This document shows positions 8,612-18,782 of a DNA stretch of 36,472 bases, piece after piece. Below the pieces are notes generated by a model that saw nothing but the letters and a program-made list of their open reading frames with translations, did not search any database and was not told where the DNA came from. Made by a program: the position numbers and the translations under genes. Where the stretch lies: NCBI GenBank assembly GCA_025612375.1, contig JAAXKN010000026.1, forward strand, positions 28,682 to 65,153, written 5' to 3'. This DNA is from Ignavibacteria bacterium (lineage in GTDB: Bacteria > Bacteroidota > Ignavibacteria > Ignavibacteriales > SURF-24). Each line of letters opens with the position of its first letter. Within the stretch, counting starts at the first letter, position 1.

Positions 8612-9340
8612 TTGTATAAGATAAAACTACAACAGTTTGAAGGCCCTCTCGACCTCCTCTTATTCTTTATTAAAAGAGATGAGCTGGATATTTACGATAT
8701 CCCTATCTCTAAGATTACAGGGGACTTCTTTGAGTATATGAACATGATTAAAGCCCTCGACCTTGAAGTGGCCGGGGACTTTATTCTCATGGCCACTACT
8801 CTCATGCAGATTAAGGTCAGAATGCTTCTTCCAAGGGAAGTCGATGAAAAGGGAGATGAGATAGACCCGAGAGACGACCTCGTGAAGGCTCTGCTCGAAT
8901 ACAAACGCTACAAGGAAATGACCGAGGAACTCTCATACCTGGAGTCTAATCAGAGAAAACTTAGCTACAGGGGGAATTTTGACGCCGATTATAGGGTTGC
9001 TCCTCCGGAATTCGGCACTTTGCTTAAAAATGTTACGCTCTACGACCTCCTGAAGGCCTTTAAGAACGCCCTTATGGATAAACCGAAGGAACCGGTACAT
9101 GAAATTAAGAAAATCCCGGTTACAATTGAAGAGCAGATTAATTATATCCAGTCCAGAATTGAACACGAAAAAAAACTGAGCTTTATCGTTCTCGTAAGCG
9201 ATATGCGGGAAAAGATTAAGATCGTCGTTACATTTATTGCTTTGCTGGAAATGATTAAAATGGGTAAATTAGGGCTTCACGTATCTGAAAATTTTAACGA
9301 TTTTGTAATTTATAATCTGGCTGATGGAGAAAATTTATAA
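8612..9340 (+). CDS. scpA: Segregation and condensation protein ScpA
   Basis: ScpA is the kleisin subunit that bridges the SMC dimer and binds ScpB, forming the bacterial condensin that compacts the nucleoid. The N-terminus shows the family signature FEGPLDLLLFFI, with DIPISKIT soon after. The C-terminal winged-helix part ends with FIALLEMIKMGKLGL, the SMC-head contact region. At 242 residues it is full length. The start is TTG, behind GGGTAAAG. It sits 16 bases after trpS and overlaps scpB by 17 bases, the usual coupled arrangement. Confidence 0.95.
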   Translation: MYKIKLQQFEGPLDLLLFFIKRDELDIYDIPISKITGDFFEYMNMIKALDLEVAGDFILMATTLMQIKVRMLLPREVDEKGDEIDPRDDLVKALLEYKRYKEMTEELSYLESNQRKLSYRGNFDADYRVAPPEFGTLLKNVTLYDLLKAFKNALMDKPKEPVHEIKKIPVTIEEQINYIQSRIEHEKKLSFIVLVSDMREKIKIVVTFIALLEMIKMGKLGLHVSENFNDFVIYNLADGENL

Positions 9341-9974
9341 TTCAATAATTGAAGCGCTGATATTTGCCTCGGATGAGTCTATTACCGCCTCCGAGCTTAT
9401 AAAAGCCATTAAGGAAATTGACGGCGAGGACGTCTCCTTATCAGCCGGTGATATTGATAAATGCATTGATGAATTAAACGAAAAGTATAATTCTCAGGAG
9501 CTTTCTTTCAATATTACAAAAGTTGCCAACGGCTATCTTTTTGCCACTAAACCTGAGTTCGGCAAGTACGTCGGATTCCTTTCAACTGAAAAAAGCAAAA
9601 GAAGACTCAGCCAGGCAGCCCTGGAAACCCTCGCCATTATCGCCTACAAGCAGCCGATTACAAAACCGGAACTTGAGGCCATAAGAGGCGTAAATTCAGA
9701 TTATATTCTGAATATGCTCCTTGAAAAAAACCTGATTACAATTACAGGCCGCTCCGAGTCTATTGGCCGGCCTCTTCTATACGGTACTACGGATGAATTC
9801 CTGAAGTATTTCGGGCTCTTTAACATAAGCGACCTCCCGAAACCCCGTGAAATTGAGGAAATTATGAAGGATCAGGACTTTATTGAACAAAAACAGAAAA
9901 TTATGATGAACGCTATCGAAGAAAACCTCGAAAACAGCGTTCGGGAACCGGATAATGACGATGAGACTGAATAG
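9324..9974 (+). CDS. scpB: Segregation and condensation protein ScpB
   Basis: ScpB dimerises and binds ScpA to complete the SMC-ScpAB condensin. The 216-residue product has two winged-helix domains. The hallmark AALETLAIIAYKQPITKPELEAIRG-type motif spans about residues 97-122, and a GRPLLYGTTDEFLKYFGL segment lies near 150-165. The acidic, low-complexity tail (DNDDETE) is typical. The gene begins inside the end of scpA and its last 20 bases overlap the pseudouridine synthase gene, so translation is probably coupled in both directions. Confidence 0.95.
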   Translation: MEKIYNSIIEALIFASDESITASELIKAIKEIDGEDVSLSAGDIDKCIDELNEKYNSQELSFNITKVANGYLFATKPEFGKYVGFLSTEKSKRRLSQAALETLAIIAYKQPITKPELEAIRGVNSDYILNMLLEKNLITITGRSESIGRPLLYGTTDEFLKYFGLFNISDLPKPREIEEIMKDQDFIEQKQKIMMNAIEENLENSVREPDNDDETE

Positions 9975-10665
9975 ATATTTGTCGGAATGCGGACTGGGCT
10001 CCAGACGCAAAGTGGAGGAATTTATCCTCCAGGGCAGAGTTGAAATTAATGGCAAAACCATAGACCAGCTTGCCTATAACGTGGAACCCGGCAAGGATGC
10101 CGTTACCTTTGACGGCGAAAAGGTAAAACCTCAGCTGAAGGCCTATTACCTCCTTAATAAGCCCAAGGGCTTTGTCACTACTACAAGCGACGAGAAAAAC
10201 AGGAGAACCGTAATGGAGCTCATTAAAAGCAATATAAAGGTTTTTCCTGTCGGACGCCTCGACTATAATACAACGGGCGTACTGATCTTGACAAATGACG
10301 GCGATTTTACTAACTATCTTCTGCACCCGAATAATAAGGTAAGAAGAGTCTACAGGGCAGTTATCGACAGGCCGCTAGAGGTTAAGGATAAGGAGAAAAT
10401 GCTCAAAGGCCTGTTCCTGGATGGGAGAAGAGGAAGATTTGAAGAGATAATCGTAACCAAAAAAAGTACTATTATTAACGTTACTGCTATCGAAGGAAGA
10501 AACCATTTCGTAAAGAAAATGTTCCAGACTCTTGGATATAACGTTGTCGAACTCTCCAGAATAAATTATGGCGGAATTACTCTGGGCGACCTGCCGCTGG
10601 GAGGCTGGCGCGAACTGACGGCAGCGGAAATAAATAGTATTACAAAAAAATATGAGAAACTTTAA
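9955..10665 (+). CDS. rluB: RsuA/RluB-family ribosomal RNA pseudouridine synthase
   Basis: This enzyme converts a specific uridine in rRNA to pseudouridine. An S4 RNA-binding domain (RLNRYLSECGLGSRRKVEEFI) covers residues 4-50. The catalytic domain has the family motif GRLDYNTTGVLILTNDGDF with the catalytic Asp at D103, and GRNHFVKKMF further on. The length of 236 residues fits RluB/RsuA-type enzymes. Position next to scpAB is common for rluB, but the exact target (23S versus 16S) is inferred from context. A second ATG two codons in is equally possible as start. The gene overlaps scpB by 20 bases and the carboxypeptidase gene by 14. Confidence 0.9.
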   Translation: MTMRLNRYLSECGLGSRRKVEEFILQGRVEINGKTIDQLAYNVEPGKDAVTFDGEKVKPQLKAYYLLNKPKGFVTTTSDEKNRRTVMELIKSNIKVFPVGRLDYNTTGVLILTNDGDFTNYLLHPNNKVRRVYRAVIDRPLEVKDKEKMLKGLFLDGRRGRFEEIIVTKKSTIINVTAIEGRNHFVKKMFQTLGYNVVELSRINYGGITLGDLPLGGWRELTAAEINSITKKYEKL

Positions 10666-12154
10666 GCAGCTATTTCTTTTAAGCTTTGTGCTTCTGCAGG
10701 CTACAGTCTCTGCACAGAATTTTCAGACGCCCGCTTTTAATAAGTTTAATTCATCGCGGATTGCGGAATTCTGGCAGCAGATTGACGATATCTTCAACGA
10801 CCCTAACTTTAACAGCGCAAACTGGGGCGTCGTCGTTAAATCCCTCGAAACCGGGGAATACCTGTATAAAAGAAATGAAGACAAACTAATGGTCCCGGCC
10901 AGCAACCTGAAGCTCTTTACTACTTCTGCAGGACTGCTTCTTTTGGGGAAAAACTACAGGTATAAGACTAACCTTTATATGAACGGTAACCTCGAGGGCT
11001 CAATCCTCAAAGGAGACCTCATAATTCAGGGCTCGGGCGACCCCACAATCTCAGGGCGATTCCATGAGGAGGATCCATATAAGGTCTATAACGACTGGGC
11101 CGATACACTCCTTTCGCGCGGAATTGAGGAAATTACAGGAAACCTCATCGGCGACGATAAGCTCTTTGACGAAAACGGACTCGGCGAAGGCTGGTCGTGG
11201 GATTATGAAACCTACTGGTACTCTGCTTCAACCAGCGCTATCAGCTTTAACGACAACTGCGTCGATATTATCATTAAACCGACTGAAGCAGGCAAACAGG
11301 CCTCGCTCAGTATTCTGCCTGAGACTAAGTACGTTACTATTATTAATAAGGTCGTTACTGTGCCTAAGGATACCCCCACGGATATCGACGTCTACCGCGA
11401 ACGCGGCACAAACATTATTACAGTCTTTGGCAAAATAAGCGAAAACTCAGAGGAGTTTAAGACTTATTCTACGGTAAATAATCCCACACAGTTTTCTTTG
11501 ATCGTTCTTAAGGATATATTAAAGAAAAAGGGTATTGTTATCCGGGGCTACGCTACAGATATAGACGAGGAAAATGTAAGCCTCGACTATTCAAAAATGA
11601 AAAAGATTTTCACCCACTATTCTGTTCCGCTTTCTGAAATAGTCAGGGTGATAAATAAAAACAGCCAGAACTTTTATGCCGAACAGCTCCTTAAGACAAT
11701 AGGCCTCACTAAATACGGCTTCGGCTCTATTGAAAACGGCGTTAAGGCCGTTAAAAACCTATTGAGGGAAATGGGCATAAACTCTGAAGATATGATCATG
11801 GCCGACGGCTCGGGACTCTCGCGCCTGGACCTCGTGACACCAAGACAGATCGTGGACCTGTTGAACTATATGTATAAAAATGAGACTTTCTCTGTATTCT
11901 ACCAGACTCTGCCTGTAGCCGGAATCGACGGCTCGCTGGCGCGCAGAATGCTGAGGTCAAAAGCTGAAAATAACGTAAGGGCTAAGACCGGATACTTAGG
12001 CGGCGTTAGATCTCTCTGCGGCTTTGTGCATACCGCGGATAACGAACCGGTAGCCTTTTCTATTATTGTAAATAACTATATTGTCCCTGCTACTCTGGCC
12101 GATAACCTGCAGGACCTGGTCTGTTTGAGGCTGGCCAACTTTTCAAGAAAATAA
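10652..12154 (+). CDS. dacB: D-alanyl-D-alanine carboxypeptidase/endopeptidase, PBP4 type (family S13)
   Basis: This periplasmic enzyme trims or cleaves peptidoglycan peptides at D-Ala or at cross-links. An N-terminal signal peptide ([15 protein letters not shown], cleavage after residue 21) directs export. The three penicillin-binding motifs are present: SNLK at 84-87 with nucleophile S84, SQN at 338-340, and KTG at 445-447. The 500-residue length includes the insert domain typical of the S13 family between the first two motifs. The gene overlaps the pseudouridine synthase gene by 14 bases and precedes lysS by 11, so it belongs to the same transcription unit. Whether it acts as carboxypeptidase or endopeptidase cannot be told from sequence. 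Confidence 0.94.
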   Translation: MRNFKQLFLLSFVLLQATVSAQNFQTPAFNKFNSSRIAEFWQQIDDIFNDPNFNSANWGVVVKSLETGEYLYKRNEDKLMVPASNLKLFTTSAGLLLLGKNYRYKTNLYMNGNLEGSILKGDLIIQGSGDPTISGRFHEEDPYKVYNDWADTLLSRGIEEITGNLIGDDKLFDENGLGEGWSWDYETYWYSASTSAISFNDNCVDIIIKPTEAGKQASLSILPETKYVTIINKVVTVPKDTPTDIDVYRERGTNIITVFGKISENSEEFKTYSTVNNPTQFSLIVLKDILKKKGIVIRGYATDIDEENVSLDYSKMKKIFTHYSVPLSEIVRVINKNSQNFYAEQLLKTIGLTKYGFGSIENGVKAVKNLLREMGINSEDMIMADGSGLSRLDLVTPRQIVDLLNYMYKNETFSVFYQTLPVAGIDGSLARRMLRSKAENNVRAKTGYLGGVRSLCGFVHTADNEPVAFSIIVNNYIVPATLADNLQDLVCLRLANFSRK

Positions 12155-12165
12155 AAGGAGGATTT

Positions 12166-13671
12166 TTGGAAACCAATTTTAATGAAGATATTAATACGCT
12201 CGTAAAAAGACGACTCGAAGAATTAGACGAGCTTCAGAAAAGAAACCTTGAAGCATACGCTTATGAGTTTGACGTAAACGCTTATTCAAATGATATAAAA
12301 TCTGAATTCCAGGAAGGTACGGAGAAAAACGTCAGGATCGCCGGACGCCTTATGGCCGTGCGCCGCATGGGTAAAGCCTCATTCGCTCATATACAGGATC
12401 AGCAGGGAAGAATTCAGATCTACCTGAAAAAAGACGACATAGGCCAGGAGTACGACATCTTTAAGCTCATGGATATCGGCGACATCATTGGCGTTGAAGG
12501 CTTTGTCTTTAAGACTAAAACCGGCGAAACTTCCATACACGCTAAAGCCCTTAAACTCCTCTCTAAATCTATAAGGCCGATCCCTATCGCAAAGGAAGTT
12601 ACAGATGAACAGGGCAATAAGGTTATCTTCGACCAGTTCGCTGATAAGGAACTCAGATACCGCCAGCGCTACGTTGACCTTATAGTTAACCCTGAAGTTA
12701 AGGATGTATTCATAAAAAGAAGTAGGATAATTTCAGCCTTAAGAAACTTCCTCGATACAAGGGGCTACCTTGAAGTTGAAACTCCCGTGCTTCAGCCAAT
12801 GTACGGCGGCGCGGCTGCAAGACCTTTTGTTACGCACCATAACGCGCTCGATATTCCGCTATACCTTAGAATAGCCGACGAGCTTTACTTAAAACGCCTC
12901 ATCGTGGGAGGCTTCGACGGAGTCTATGAGATATCTAAAGACTTCCGCAACGAGGGTATGGACAAAACCCATAACCCTGAGTTTACTATGATGGAACTCT
13001 ACGTGGCATACAAGGACTATAACTGGATGATGTCTTTTGTTGAGGAAATGGTGGCCCACGTTGCTACAACGGTCTTCGGCACTACGGAATTTGAAATTGA
13101 AGGAAAGAAAATAAACTTCCAGCCCCCGTGGGACAGGGTCTCAATGGTTGAAGCCATTAAAGAGGCTACAGGCATCGACGTCCTTAGCGCCTCATATGAC
13201 GAGGTTAAAGCTGCCTGCAGAAAGTACGGAGCGCCTCTTGGCGGAGGCGAAAGCAAGGGCAAACTGATCGATAACCTCTTCGAAGTTACCGTGCAGGACA
13301 AGCTCATTCAGCCCACATTCCTTACGGACTATCCGCTTGAGATGTCGCCTCTGGCCAAGAAGCACAGGACTAAGGAAGGTCTTGTCGAACGCTTTGAAGG
13401 CTTCGTCTTAGGACGCGAAATCTGCAACGCTTTCAGCGAACTTAACGATCCTATCGATCAGAAAAACAGATTTGAAGATCAGGTCAAAATGCGTGAGGCC
13501 GGAGATGAGGAAGCCCACCAGATCGATGATGACTTCGTGCGCGCCCTTGAATACGGAATGCCTCCTACGGCAGGACTTGGAATCGGTATCGACCGCCTGG
13601 TAATGCTTTTAACTAACCAGCCTTCAATACGCGACGTAATCCTCTTCCCGCAGATGAAACCGGAGAAATAA
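12166..13671 (+). CDS. lysS: Lysine-tRNA ligase, class II
   Basis: LysS attaches lysine to tRNA-Lys. The N-terminal OB-fold anticodon-binding domain covers about residues 55-150 ([20 protein letters not shown]). The class II catalytic core follows, with motif 2 as [20 protein letters not shown] and motif 3 as [14 protein letters not shown] near the end. At 501 residues it is full length. The start is TTG behind a strong AAAGGAGG. It is the last gene of the run starting at trpS; a strong intrinsic terminator lies 26 bases after its stop. Confidence 0.97.
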   Translation: METNFNEDINTLVKRRLEELDELQKRNLEAYAYEFDVNAYSNDIKSEFQEGTEKNVRIAGRLMAVRRMGKASFAHIQDQQGRIQIYLKKDDIGQEYDIFKLMDIGDIIGVEGFVFKTKTGETSIHAKALKLLSKSIRPIPIAKEVTDEQGNKVIFDQFADKELRYRQRYVDLIVNPEVKDVFIKRSRIISALRNFLDTRGYLEVETPVLQPMYGGAAARPFVTHHNALDIPLYLRIADELYLKRLIVGGFDGVYEISKDFRNEGMDKTHNPEFTMMELYVAYKDYNWMMSFVEEMVAHVATTVFGTTEFEIEGKKINFQPPWDRVSMVEAIKEATGIDVLSASYDEVKAACRKYGAPLGGGESKGKLIDNLFEVTVQDKLIQPTFLTDYPLEMSPLAKKHRTKEGLVERFEGFVLGREICNAFSELNDPIDQKNRFEDQVKMREAGDEEAHQIDDDFVRALEYGMPPTAGLGIGIDRLVMLLTNQPSIRDVILFPQMKPEK

Positions 13672-13697
13672 TCTTTAAGACTGCTTTGTTTTACATA

Positions 13698-13734
13698 GGG
13701 ATAAGCCGCCCCATTGGCGGCTTGTCCCTTTTTG
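13698..13734 (+). terminator. Rho-independent terminator after lysS
   Basis: A 13-base-pair stem (13698-13710 with 13716-13728, one G-U pair) with core AAGCCGCC/GGCGGCTT and a 5-base loop is followed by TTTTTG. It closes the trpS-lysS transcription unit. Confidence 0.9.
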
Positions 13735-13791
13735 TTTTATATTAATTTCTCTTTTATTTTAATCTCTCGAAACCTTAAAAACCGGATTCTG

Positions 13792-14724
13792 ATGAAATTT
13801 ACTTTTCTTGTACTCTTGCTTTCTCTTACACCCTTGTGCCAAAGCTATTCCATAATGGCTGACACGGCTTCAGCCTGTAAGGGCGCATCCGGTTTTACTC
13901 CTCAGGATTCTCTTTCAGCTCCTTTAATAATACGCAAAGAAATAAATCCAGTTGATCCTTTTGACACAGGGCTAAACCATAAGCTCCTTGCATCCCTTGG
14001 CGTAGCCTATCTGGGCTCCGGCTTTGCAGCGCATAATTACATGGCACATGCATGGTGGAAAAGCCCGGGGAAATTTTATTTTTCAAATGATTATTGGAGT
14101 AAGTTATCAAATTTTAATAAATTTAGTCACTTCTATTCGGTAAATTTGCTAGGGCACCTGTTCTCAGGAGCCTACGAGGCCGCTGGAATGCAGGCCCTGG
14201 GTTCAACCTGGTATAGCTCTATCTCGGCCCTGGCATATATGTCCTATATAGAAACAGAAAACGGCTTTCATCAAAATAACGGATTCAGCCTCTCCAATTT
14301 TTCAGCTGATATAATTGGAACCGCATTCTATATTGGACAGTATTATATACCGGAAATGAAAAGCATGATGCCCAAAATGAGTTATAAACCAGTGGGCAGG
14401 CTTGCCCCGGGTAGCAGCATCATATTCGATGACTACGCAGGGCAGAAGTACTGGATGTCTTTCAGGCTTAAGGAATTGCTGCCTGAAAAGGCCGCGGGCT
14501 ATTGGCCCTCATTTTTAATGGTTGCCCTGGGTACGGGCTTGCGCGGTAATTCAATAGACTATGGCCCTATGGACCTTTATGTTGCGCTTGACCTGGATGC
14601 GGAAAAGCTGCCCTTGTACGGACCGTTCTGGCAGTTTGTAAAAAACACTCTTAACTATTTTCATTTTCCCATGCCAGGCGTAAGAGTGACACAAAAAAGC
14701 GCTTTCTTCATGTTCTGTTTCTAA
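13792..14724 (+). CDS. DUF2279 (YfiM-like) predicted periplasmic protein
   Basis: The 310-residue product begins with a signal peptide (MKFTFLVLLLSLTPLC, cleavage near QSYS). The body resembles DUF2279 proteins: NHKLLASLGVAYLGSGFAAH, a conserved FSHFYSVNLLGHLFSGAYEAAG segment with two His, then YIETENGFHQNNGFSLSNFSADIIG. The family is predicted to be periplasmic or outer-membrane associated and has no established reaction. A longer frame begins at 13714, but it overlaps the terminator tail and lacks a signal peptide, so I chose the ATG at 13792. The residues before Cys16 do not fit a lipobox. It stands alone after the lysS terminator and may start the envelope block. Confidence 0.75.
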   Translation: MKFTFLVLLLSLTPLCQSYSIMADTASACKGASGFTPQDSLSAPLIIRKEINPVDPFDTGLNHKLLASLGVAYLGSGFAAHNYMAHAWWKSPGKFYFSNDYWSKLSNFNKFSHFYSVNLLGHLFSGAYEAAGMQALGSTWYSSISALAYMSYIETENGFHQNNGFSLSNFSADIIGTAFYIGQYYIPEMKSMMPKMSYKPVGRLAPGSSIIFDDYAGQKYWMSFRLKELLPEKAAGYWPSFLMVALGTGLRGNSIDYGPMDLYVALDLDAEKLPLYGPFWQFVKNTLNYFHFPMPGVRVTQKSAFFMFCF

Positions 14725-14761
14725 AAGATTAAGTTCCTTTTTCCCGACAAATAGGTGAAAT

Positions 14762-15490
14762 TTGAAATACAGTATTATTATACCGACACTAAACGAAGAA
14801 AAACTGCTGCCTAATATCCTGAGCCAGATCAGGCAGGAGAGGCTGCTGGAGCGTTTTGATGCGGAGCTCATTATCTCTGACGGCGCCAGCACAGACGCCA
14901 CACTTTCCATTGCCCGGAATTTCACCCGTAAAATTGTACTCCACACAAAACCCGGAAGACAGAACATCTCTGAAGGGCGCAATGCAGGAGCCCGATGCGC
15001 TGAAGGGGAAATACTCATTTTCCTGGGAGCAGATATCGTATTCTCCGATATCATTAAATTCTTTGAATTTATTGAAAACCGCTTCCGCAAAAGCCCATAC
15101 CTCGCAATGACAAGTAACGTTAAGGTATTCCCTGAGGAGGAAAAGTTCAGCGACCGCTTCTTCCATTCAATACTTAATACATACTTTTACCTTTTGAACG
15201 TTTTCGGCGTCGGCATGGGACGCGGGGAATGCCAGATTATAAGGCGCGGCGTTTTCTTTGACTTTAACGGATATAATGAAACGCTTGCTGCAGGCGAAGA
15301 CTTCGACCTTTTTAAGAGAGTCCGGAAGAAGGGGAAGATCCTCTACGCACGTAACCTCTGCGTCTATGAGTCCCCAAGGCGCTATAGGAAAATAGGATAC
15401 CTAAACGTCTGCAAACTCTGGTTCGTAAACGCTTTCTTTGTAATTTTTATGAAAAAATCACTGGCGCAGGAATGGGAACAAATAAGATAG
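14762..15490 (+). CDS. Family 2 glycosyltransferase
   Basis: This enzyme transfers a sugar from a nucleotide donor, probably at the inner membrane face. The N-terminus is the GT-A fold signature KYSIIIPTLNEEKLLPNIL, followed by ELIISDGASTDATL and GRNAGARCAEGEILIFLGAD, the last in the DXD position. GMGRGECQIIRRG and AAGEDFDLFKRVRKKG complete the acceptor side. A hydrophobic segment (LWFVNAFFVIFM) near the C-terminus may hold it to the membrane. The start is TTG behind AGGTGA. The last 19 bases overlap the Wzi-like gene, which suggests coupled expression and a shared role in surface polysaccharide. The acceptor and sugar are unknown. Confidence 0.9.
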   Translation: MKYSIIIPTLNEEKLLPNILSQIRQERLLERFDAELIISDGASTDATLSIARNFTRKIVLHTKPGRQNISEGRNAGARCAEGEILIFLGADIVFSDIIKFFEFIENRFRKSPYLAMTSNVKVFPEEEKFSDRFFHSILNTYFYLLNVFGVGMGRGECQIIRRGVFFDFNGYNETLAAGEDFDLFKRVRKKGKILYARNLCVYESPRRYRKIGYLNVCKLWFVNAFFVIFMKKSLAQEWEQIR

Positions 15491-17157
15491 CCCTCATATT
15501 CATATTACTTCTGTTTGCCTTTTCAGCCCGTGCATTTGCTCAGGCTGAATATGTGCCTTATAACCATCCCGTTTATGACTTCCTGGAAAGAATGAACTCA
15601 CTGGGATACATATCGGGATTTAACGACTTTGAAAGACCCACTACAAGAAGGGCTGTTGCAGCCTTCCTGAAGGAAGTACTGCCCCTTAAAGGCAGGCTCG
15701 ATCTGTCAGATAAGAGACTCCTTCAGGACTTCCAGAATGAATTTGAATTTGAAATTTCTGGCACGCTGAAAGAAACCAGAAACCTCATTGCCGACAGCAG
15801 CTTCAGTTTCCTCTACCAGGGACAAAAGCACATTTACAGCTTTGCAGATTCCGGCAAAGCATCGGTGTTTATTGACTTTTTAGCCGACTATGAAACAATT
15901 TCTGAAAACAGTTTTAAGCCCATTGAAAACATTGGAGCAACTTTCATCCGCTGGGGCGGGGCAATAAGAGGTACATTCCTCGATAAATTCGGCTTTTCCA
16001 TTAAAGGCACAAACGGCAGGCTCTGGGGAAGCAAGGCTGCCGCAAGAACCGTTAACGAGCTTAAATATAACTATAAGTTTAATGCCGATCCTAATGGGAT
16101 TACAGCAACAGACTACTTCGATAACTCCGAAGGCTACCTTTCAGCCGACTTTGACCTCGTAAGATTTAAGATCGGGCGCGACCAGAACATTATCGGCTAC
16201 GGACCTGTAAAAAACCTCCTTGGGGATAATGCCCCTCAGTACGATTACCTCTCCATGGCATTTAATTATAAGTTTATTTCGTTTTCTTACCTCCATGCAA
16301 AACTCCTTGGAAACCTTAGCTATGCTGCCGACCCCCTCCAGGGAGCAATAACCACCGTGGATGAAAAGTATTTGGGATACCACCGCCTGGACCTTAACAT
16401 CTCAAAAGATTTTTCACTGGGAATTGGTGAACTCATAGTCTATTCCAGGCGGTCAATTGACCTGTCGTACCTGAACCCGTTTAATTTCTACAAAAGCACC
16501 GAACACGCTAACCAGGACCGCGATAACTCCATGCTGTTCCTTGACGTGGCAAATTATTCCATCAAAGGGCTTAAGATTGCGGGCTCCGTATTAATAGACG
16601 ACATAGATTTCGGCAAGATCGGCACGGGCTGGTACGGCAATCAGCTTTCCTATGACCTCTATTTAAGATCTTTTAACCTTTATGGAATTGTTCCTGTGGA
16701 TTTTTCGTTTGAATACCTGAGGGTTGAGCCTTATGTATATACGCACAGGATAACTGACAATAACTTTACCAACATGTCATACAGCCTGACTGAACCCGTT
16801 CAGCCCAATAGCGACATGTATCTCTTTGCGGTTAATTACCGCCCTGTAAACCGCCTGACGTTTACAGGAGAATTCAGGTTTTCAAGGCACGGCGCAAACT
16901 TAATGGCCCCCGACGGCACGCTTTTAATGAACTATGGCGGCGATGTGAACTTTGGCCACAGGAATAATGACCCCACAGTTGTCAGATTCCTGGATGGCGC
17001 AAGGGAATTTTACAGAATGATTTCTTTTTCCAGTGTTTTTGAACCTGTAAAAAATTATTATATTTCTGGAAGGGTACTTTTTCAGAATAATTCCCTTAAG
17101 AACACCCCAAGCCGTAAGTTTATGGCGGCTTACTTTCTTGTAAATATTGGAATTTAA
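15472..17157 (+). CDS. Wzi-like outer-membrane beta-barrel (capsule assembly family)
   Basis: The 561-residue product has a signal peptide (LIFILLLFAFSARAFA, cleavage near residue 24) and an N-terminal helical SLH-like segment (HPVYDFLERMNSLGYI, RPTTRRAVAAFL). A beta-rich barrel follows, with alternating aromatic strands and the conserved FKIGRDQNIIGYGPVKNLL near residue 225. Proteins of this type are annotated as Wzi family, a lectin-like barrel that helps attach capsule to the outer membrane. Overlap with the upstream glycosyltransferase gene supports a polysaccharide role. The match rests on pattern rather than a full alignment; a general porin-like barrel is the alternative. Confidence 0.75.
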   Translation: MGTNKIALIFILLLFAFSARAFAQAEYVPYNHPVYDFLERMNSLGYISGFNDFERPTTRRAVAAFLKEVLPLKGRLDLSDKRLLQDFQNEFEFEISGTLKETRNLIADSSFSFLYQGQKHIYSFADSGKASVFIDFLADYETISENSFKPIENIGATFIRWGGAIRGTFLDKFGFSIKGTNGRLWGSKAAARTVNELKYNYKFNADPNGITATDYFDNSEGYLSADFDLVRFKIGRDQNIIGYGPVKNLLGDNAPQYDYLSMAFNYKFISFSYLHAKLLGNLSYAADPLQGAITTVDEKYLGYHRLDLNISKDFSLGIGELIVYSRRSIDLSYLNPFNFYKSTEHANQDRDNSMLFLDVANYSIKGLKIAGSVLIDDIDFGKIGTGWYGNQLSYDLYLRSFNLYGIVPVDFSFEYLRVEPYVYTHRITDNNFTNMSYSLTEPVQPNSDMYLFAVNYRPVNRLTFTGEFRFSRHGANLMAPDGTLLMNYGGDVNFGHRNNDPTVVRFLDGAREFYRMISFSSVFEPVKNYYISGRVLFQNNSLKNTPSRKFMAAYFLVNIGI

Positions 17158-17176
17158 TTTTTGGAGCACAATCCGA

Positions 17177-18781
17177 ATGGACTTTAATAGATTCAAAACC
17201 CCATTTGTAGCAGTTATCGTTCTTACAATTGGCATTATACTTGGCATAGAAATCCAGAAAGTCGTCTCAAGCGACAATCTGCGCGAAGGCTTAAGAAAAT
17301 TTAATGAGGTTTTGCAGTTTACAGATAAATATTACGTTGAAGAAGTGGATTCGCAAAAGCTGATTGAAAATGCGATTTCAGGAATGCTCGACAGCCTCGA
17401 CCCGCATTCAGTCTATATACCTGCCAAACAGATGGAAAACGTGGAAGAGCAGTTCAGAGGCAACTTTGAGGGAATTGGAATTGAATTTCAGGTGGTAAAC
17501 GATACCTTAACCGTCGTAAGCCCCATTACAGGAGGCCCCAGCGAGGCGCTCGGCATTATGGCAGGCGACAGGATAGTTAAAATAGATAACCAGAACTGCG
17601 TCGGCATTACTACAGAACAGGTCCGTGAAAAGCTCCGCGGCACGGCAGGAAGCAAGGTTACTGTGTCAATTTCCCGCCCTGGAGTAAAGGGGGTTAACGA
17701 CTACGTCATTACACGCGACAAGATCCCTATCTATTCCGTAGATGCTCACTTTATGTACGACAGCCAGACCGGATATATCAGCCTTTCAAGGTTCTCTGAA
17801 ACCTCTACCCAGGAAATGCTCCAGGCCCTGGATGAGCTGACAAAAAAGGGGATGAAACGCCTTATTTTCGACCTCAGAAACGATCCCGGCGGATACCTTA
17901 ACCAGGCATTCCAGATTGCTGACCTCTTTATTGACGGCAATAAGATGATCGTTTATACAAAAGGCAGAAGATCGGAATTTAACGAGGAGTACCATGCCTC
18001 AAAGGCTTACCCTTACGAAAAACTCCCGCTCATCGTACTGGTTAATTCAGGAAGCGCCTCGGCATCGGAAATTGTCTCGGGCTCAATTCAGGACTGGGAC
18101 CGCGGACTTATTGTAGGCGAAACTACCTTCGGCAAGGGACTCGTACAAAGACAGTTCATGCTTCCGGATAACTCTGCCGTAAGACTTACAATTTCGCGCT
18201 ATTATACCCCTTCAGGACGCCTTATCCAAAGGAGCTATAAGGATAAGAAGGATTATTTCCTGAACGCTCACTCAAAAACAATTAACGACGGCCTTAATAT
18301 TGAACATAAAGCCGAGAAGGATTCCTCAAAACCTGTATTTAAGACAAATGCCGGAAGGATAGTCTATGGCGGAGGCGGCATTACACCCGACTATGTGGTA
18401 GCCTCGGAAAAACTGCAGCCTTATTCAGTTGCGCTCAGGCGCGCCAACCTGTTCTACCTTTACGAGCTGAAATATATGGACCAGCACGGCTCACAGATAA
18501 TGAAGAAATACGCAAAGGATTTTGCAGGTTTTAAGAAAAATTTCCATTTTTCAGACAGGGATCTGAACGATTTTGTTAATTTTGCCTCTTCTAAGAAGGT
18601 GCCTTTTGTTAAGAGCGATTTTGAAAAGGATAAGGATTATATAAGAATACAGCTGAAGGCTTATATTGCCAGGGGTATATGGAAAAACGACGGATGGTAT
18701 CAGACGCTTCTTGAGGCCGATAACCAGTTCAGAAAGGCTATTCAGGAATTTACCGAAGCTGAAAAACTATCAAAACTATAA
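17177..18781 (+). CDS. S41 family C-terminal processing protease with PDZ domain
   Basis: This exported serine protease cleaves proteins from the C-terminus. One N-terminal membrane segment (FVAVIVLTIGIILGIEI) is followed by a PDZ domain at about residues 85-170 (GIGIEFQ, GIMAGDRIVKIDNQ). The S41 core carries the Ser-Lys dyad: the middle Ser of GSASASE (S295) and the Lys of FGKGLVQ (K320). Their 25-residue spacing is usual for Tsp/CtpA enzymes. The mature length of 534 residues is normal. A TTG at 17147 is in frame and overlaps the upstream gene; I chose the ATG at 17177, which follows GGAG. The next gene begins 1 base after the stop. Confidence 0.95.
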   Translation: MDFNRFKTPFVAVIVLTIGIILGIEIQKVVSSDNLREGLRKFNEVLQFTDKYYVEEVDSQKLIENAISGMLDSLDPHSVYIPAKQMENVEEQFRGNFEGIGIEFQVVNDTLTVVSPITGGPSEALGIMAGDRIVKIDNQNCVGITTEQVREKLRGTAGSKVTVSISRPGVKGVNDYVITRDKIPIYSVDAHFMYDSQTGYISLSRFSETSTQEMLQALDELTKKGMKRLIFDLRNDPGGYLNQAFQIADLFIDGNKMIVYTKGRRSEFNEEYHASKAYPYEKLPLIVLVNSGSASASEIVSGSIQDWDRGLIVGETTFGKGLVQRQFMLPDNSAVRLTISRYYTPSGRLIQRSYKDKKDYFLNAHSKTINDGLNIEHKAEKDSSKPVFKTNAGRIVYGGGGITPDYVVASEKLQPYSVALRRANLFYLYELKYMDQHGSQIMKKYAKDFAGFKKNFHFSDRDLNDFVNFASSKKVPFVKSDFEKDKDYIRIQLKAYIARGIWKNDGWYQTLLEADNQFRKAIQEFTEAEKLSKL

Positions 18782-18782
18782 A

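Noticed and set aside
13714-13791. Extended N-terminus of the DUF2279 protein
   Set aside because: It begins within the lysS terminator and displaces the signal peptide; the ATG at 13792 fits an exported protein.
14551-15090. 179-codon minus-strand frame
   Set aside because: It spans the junction of two well-supported plus-strand genes and has no domain or ribosome binding site.
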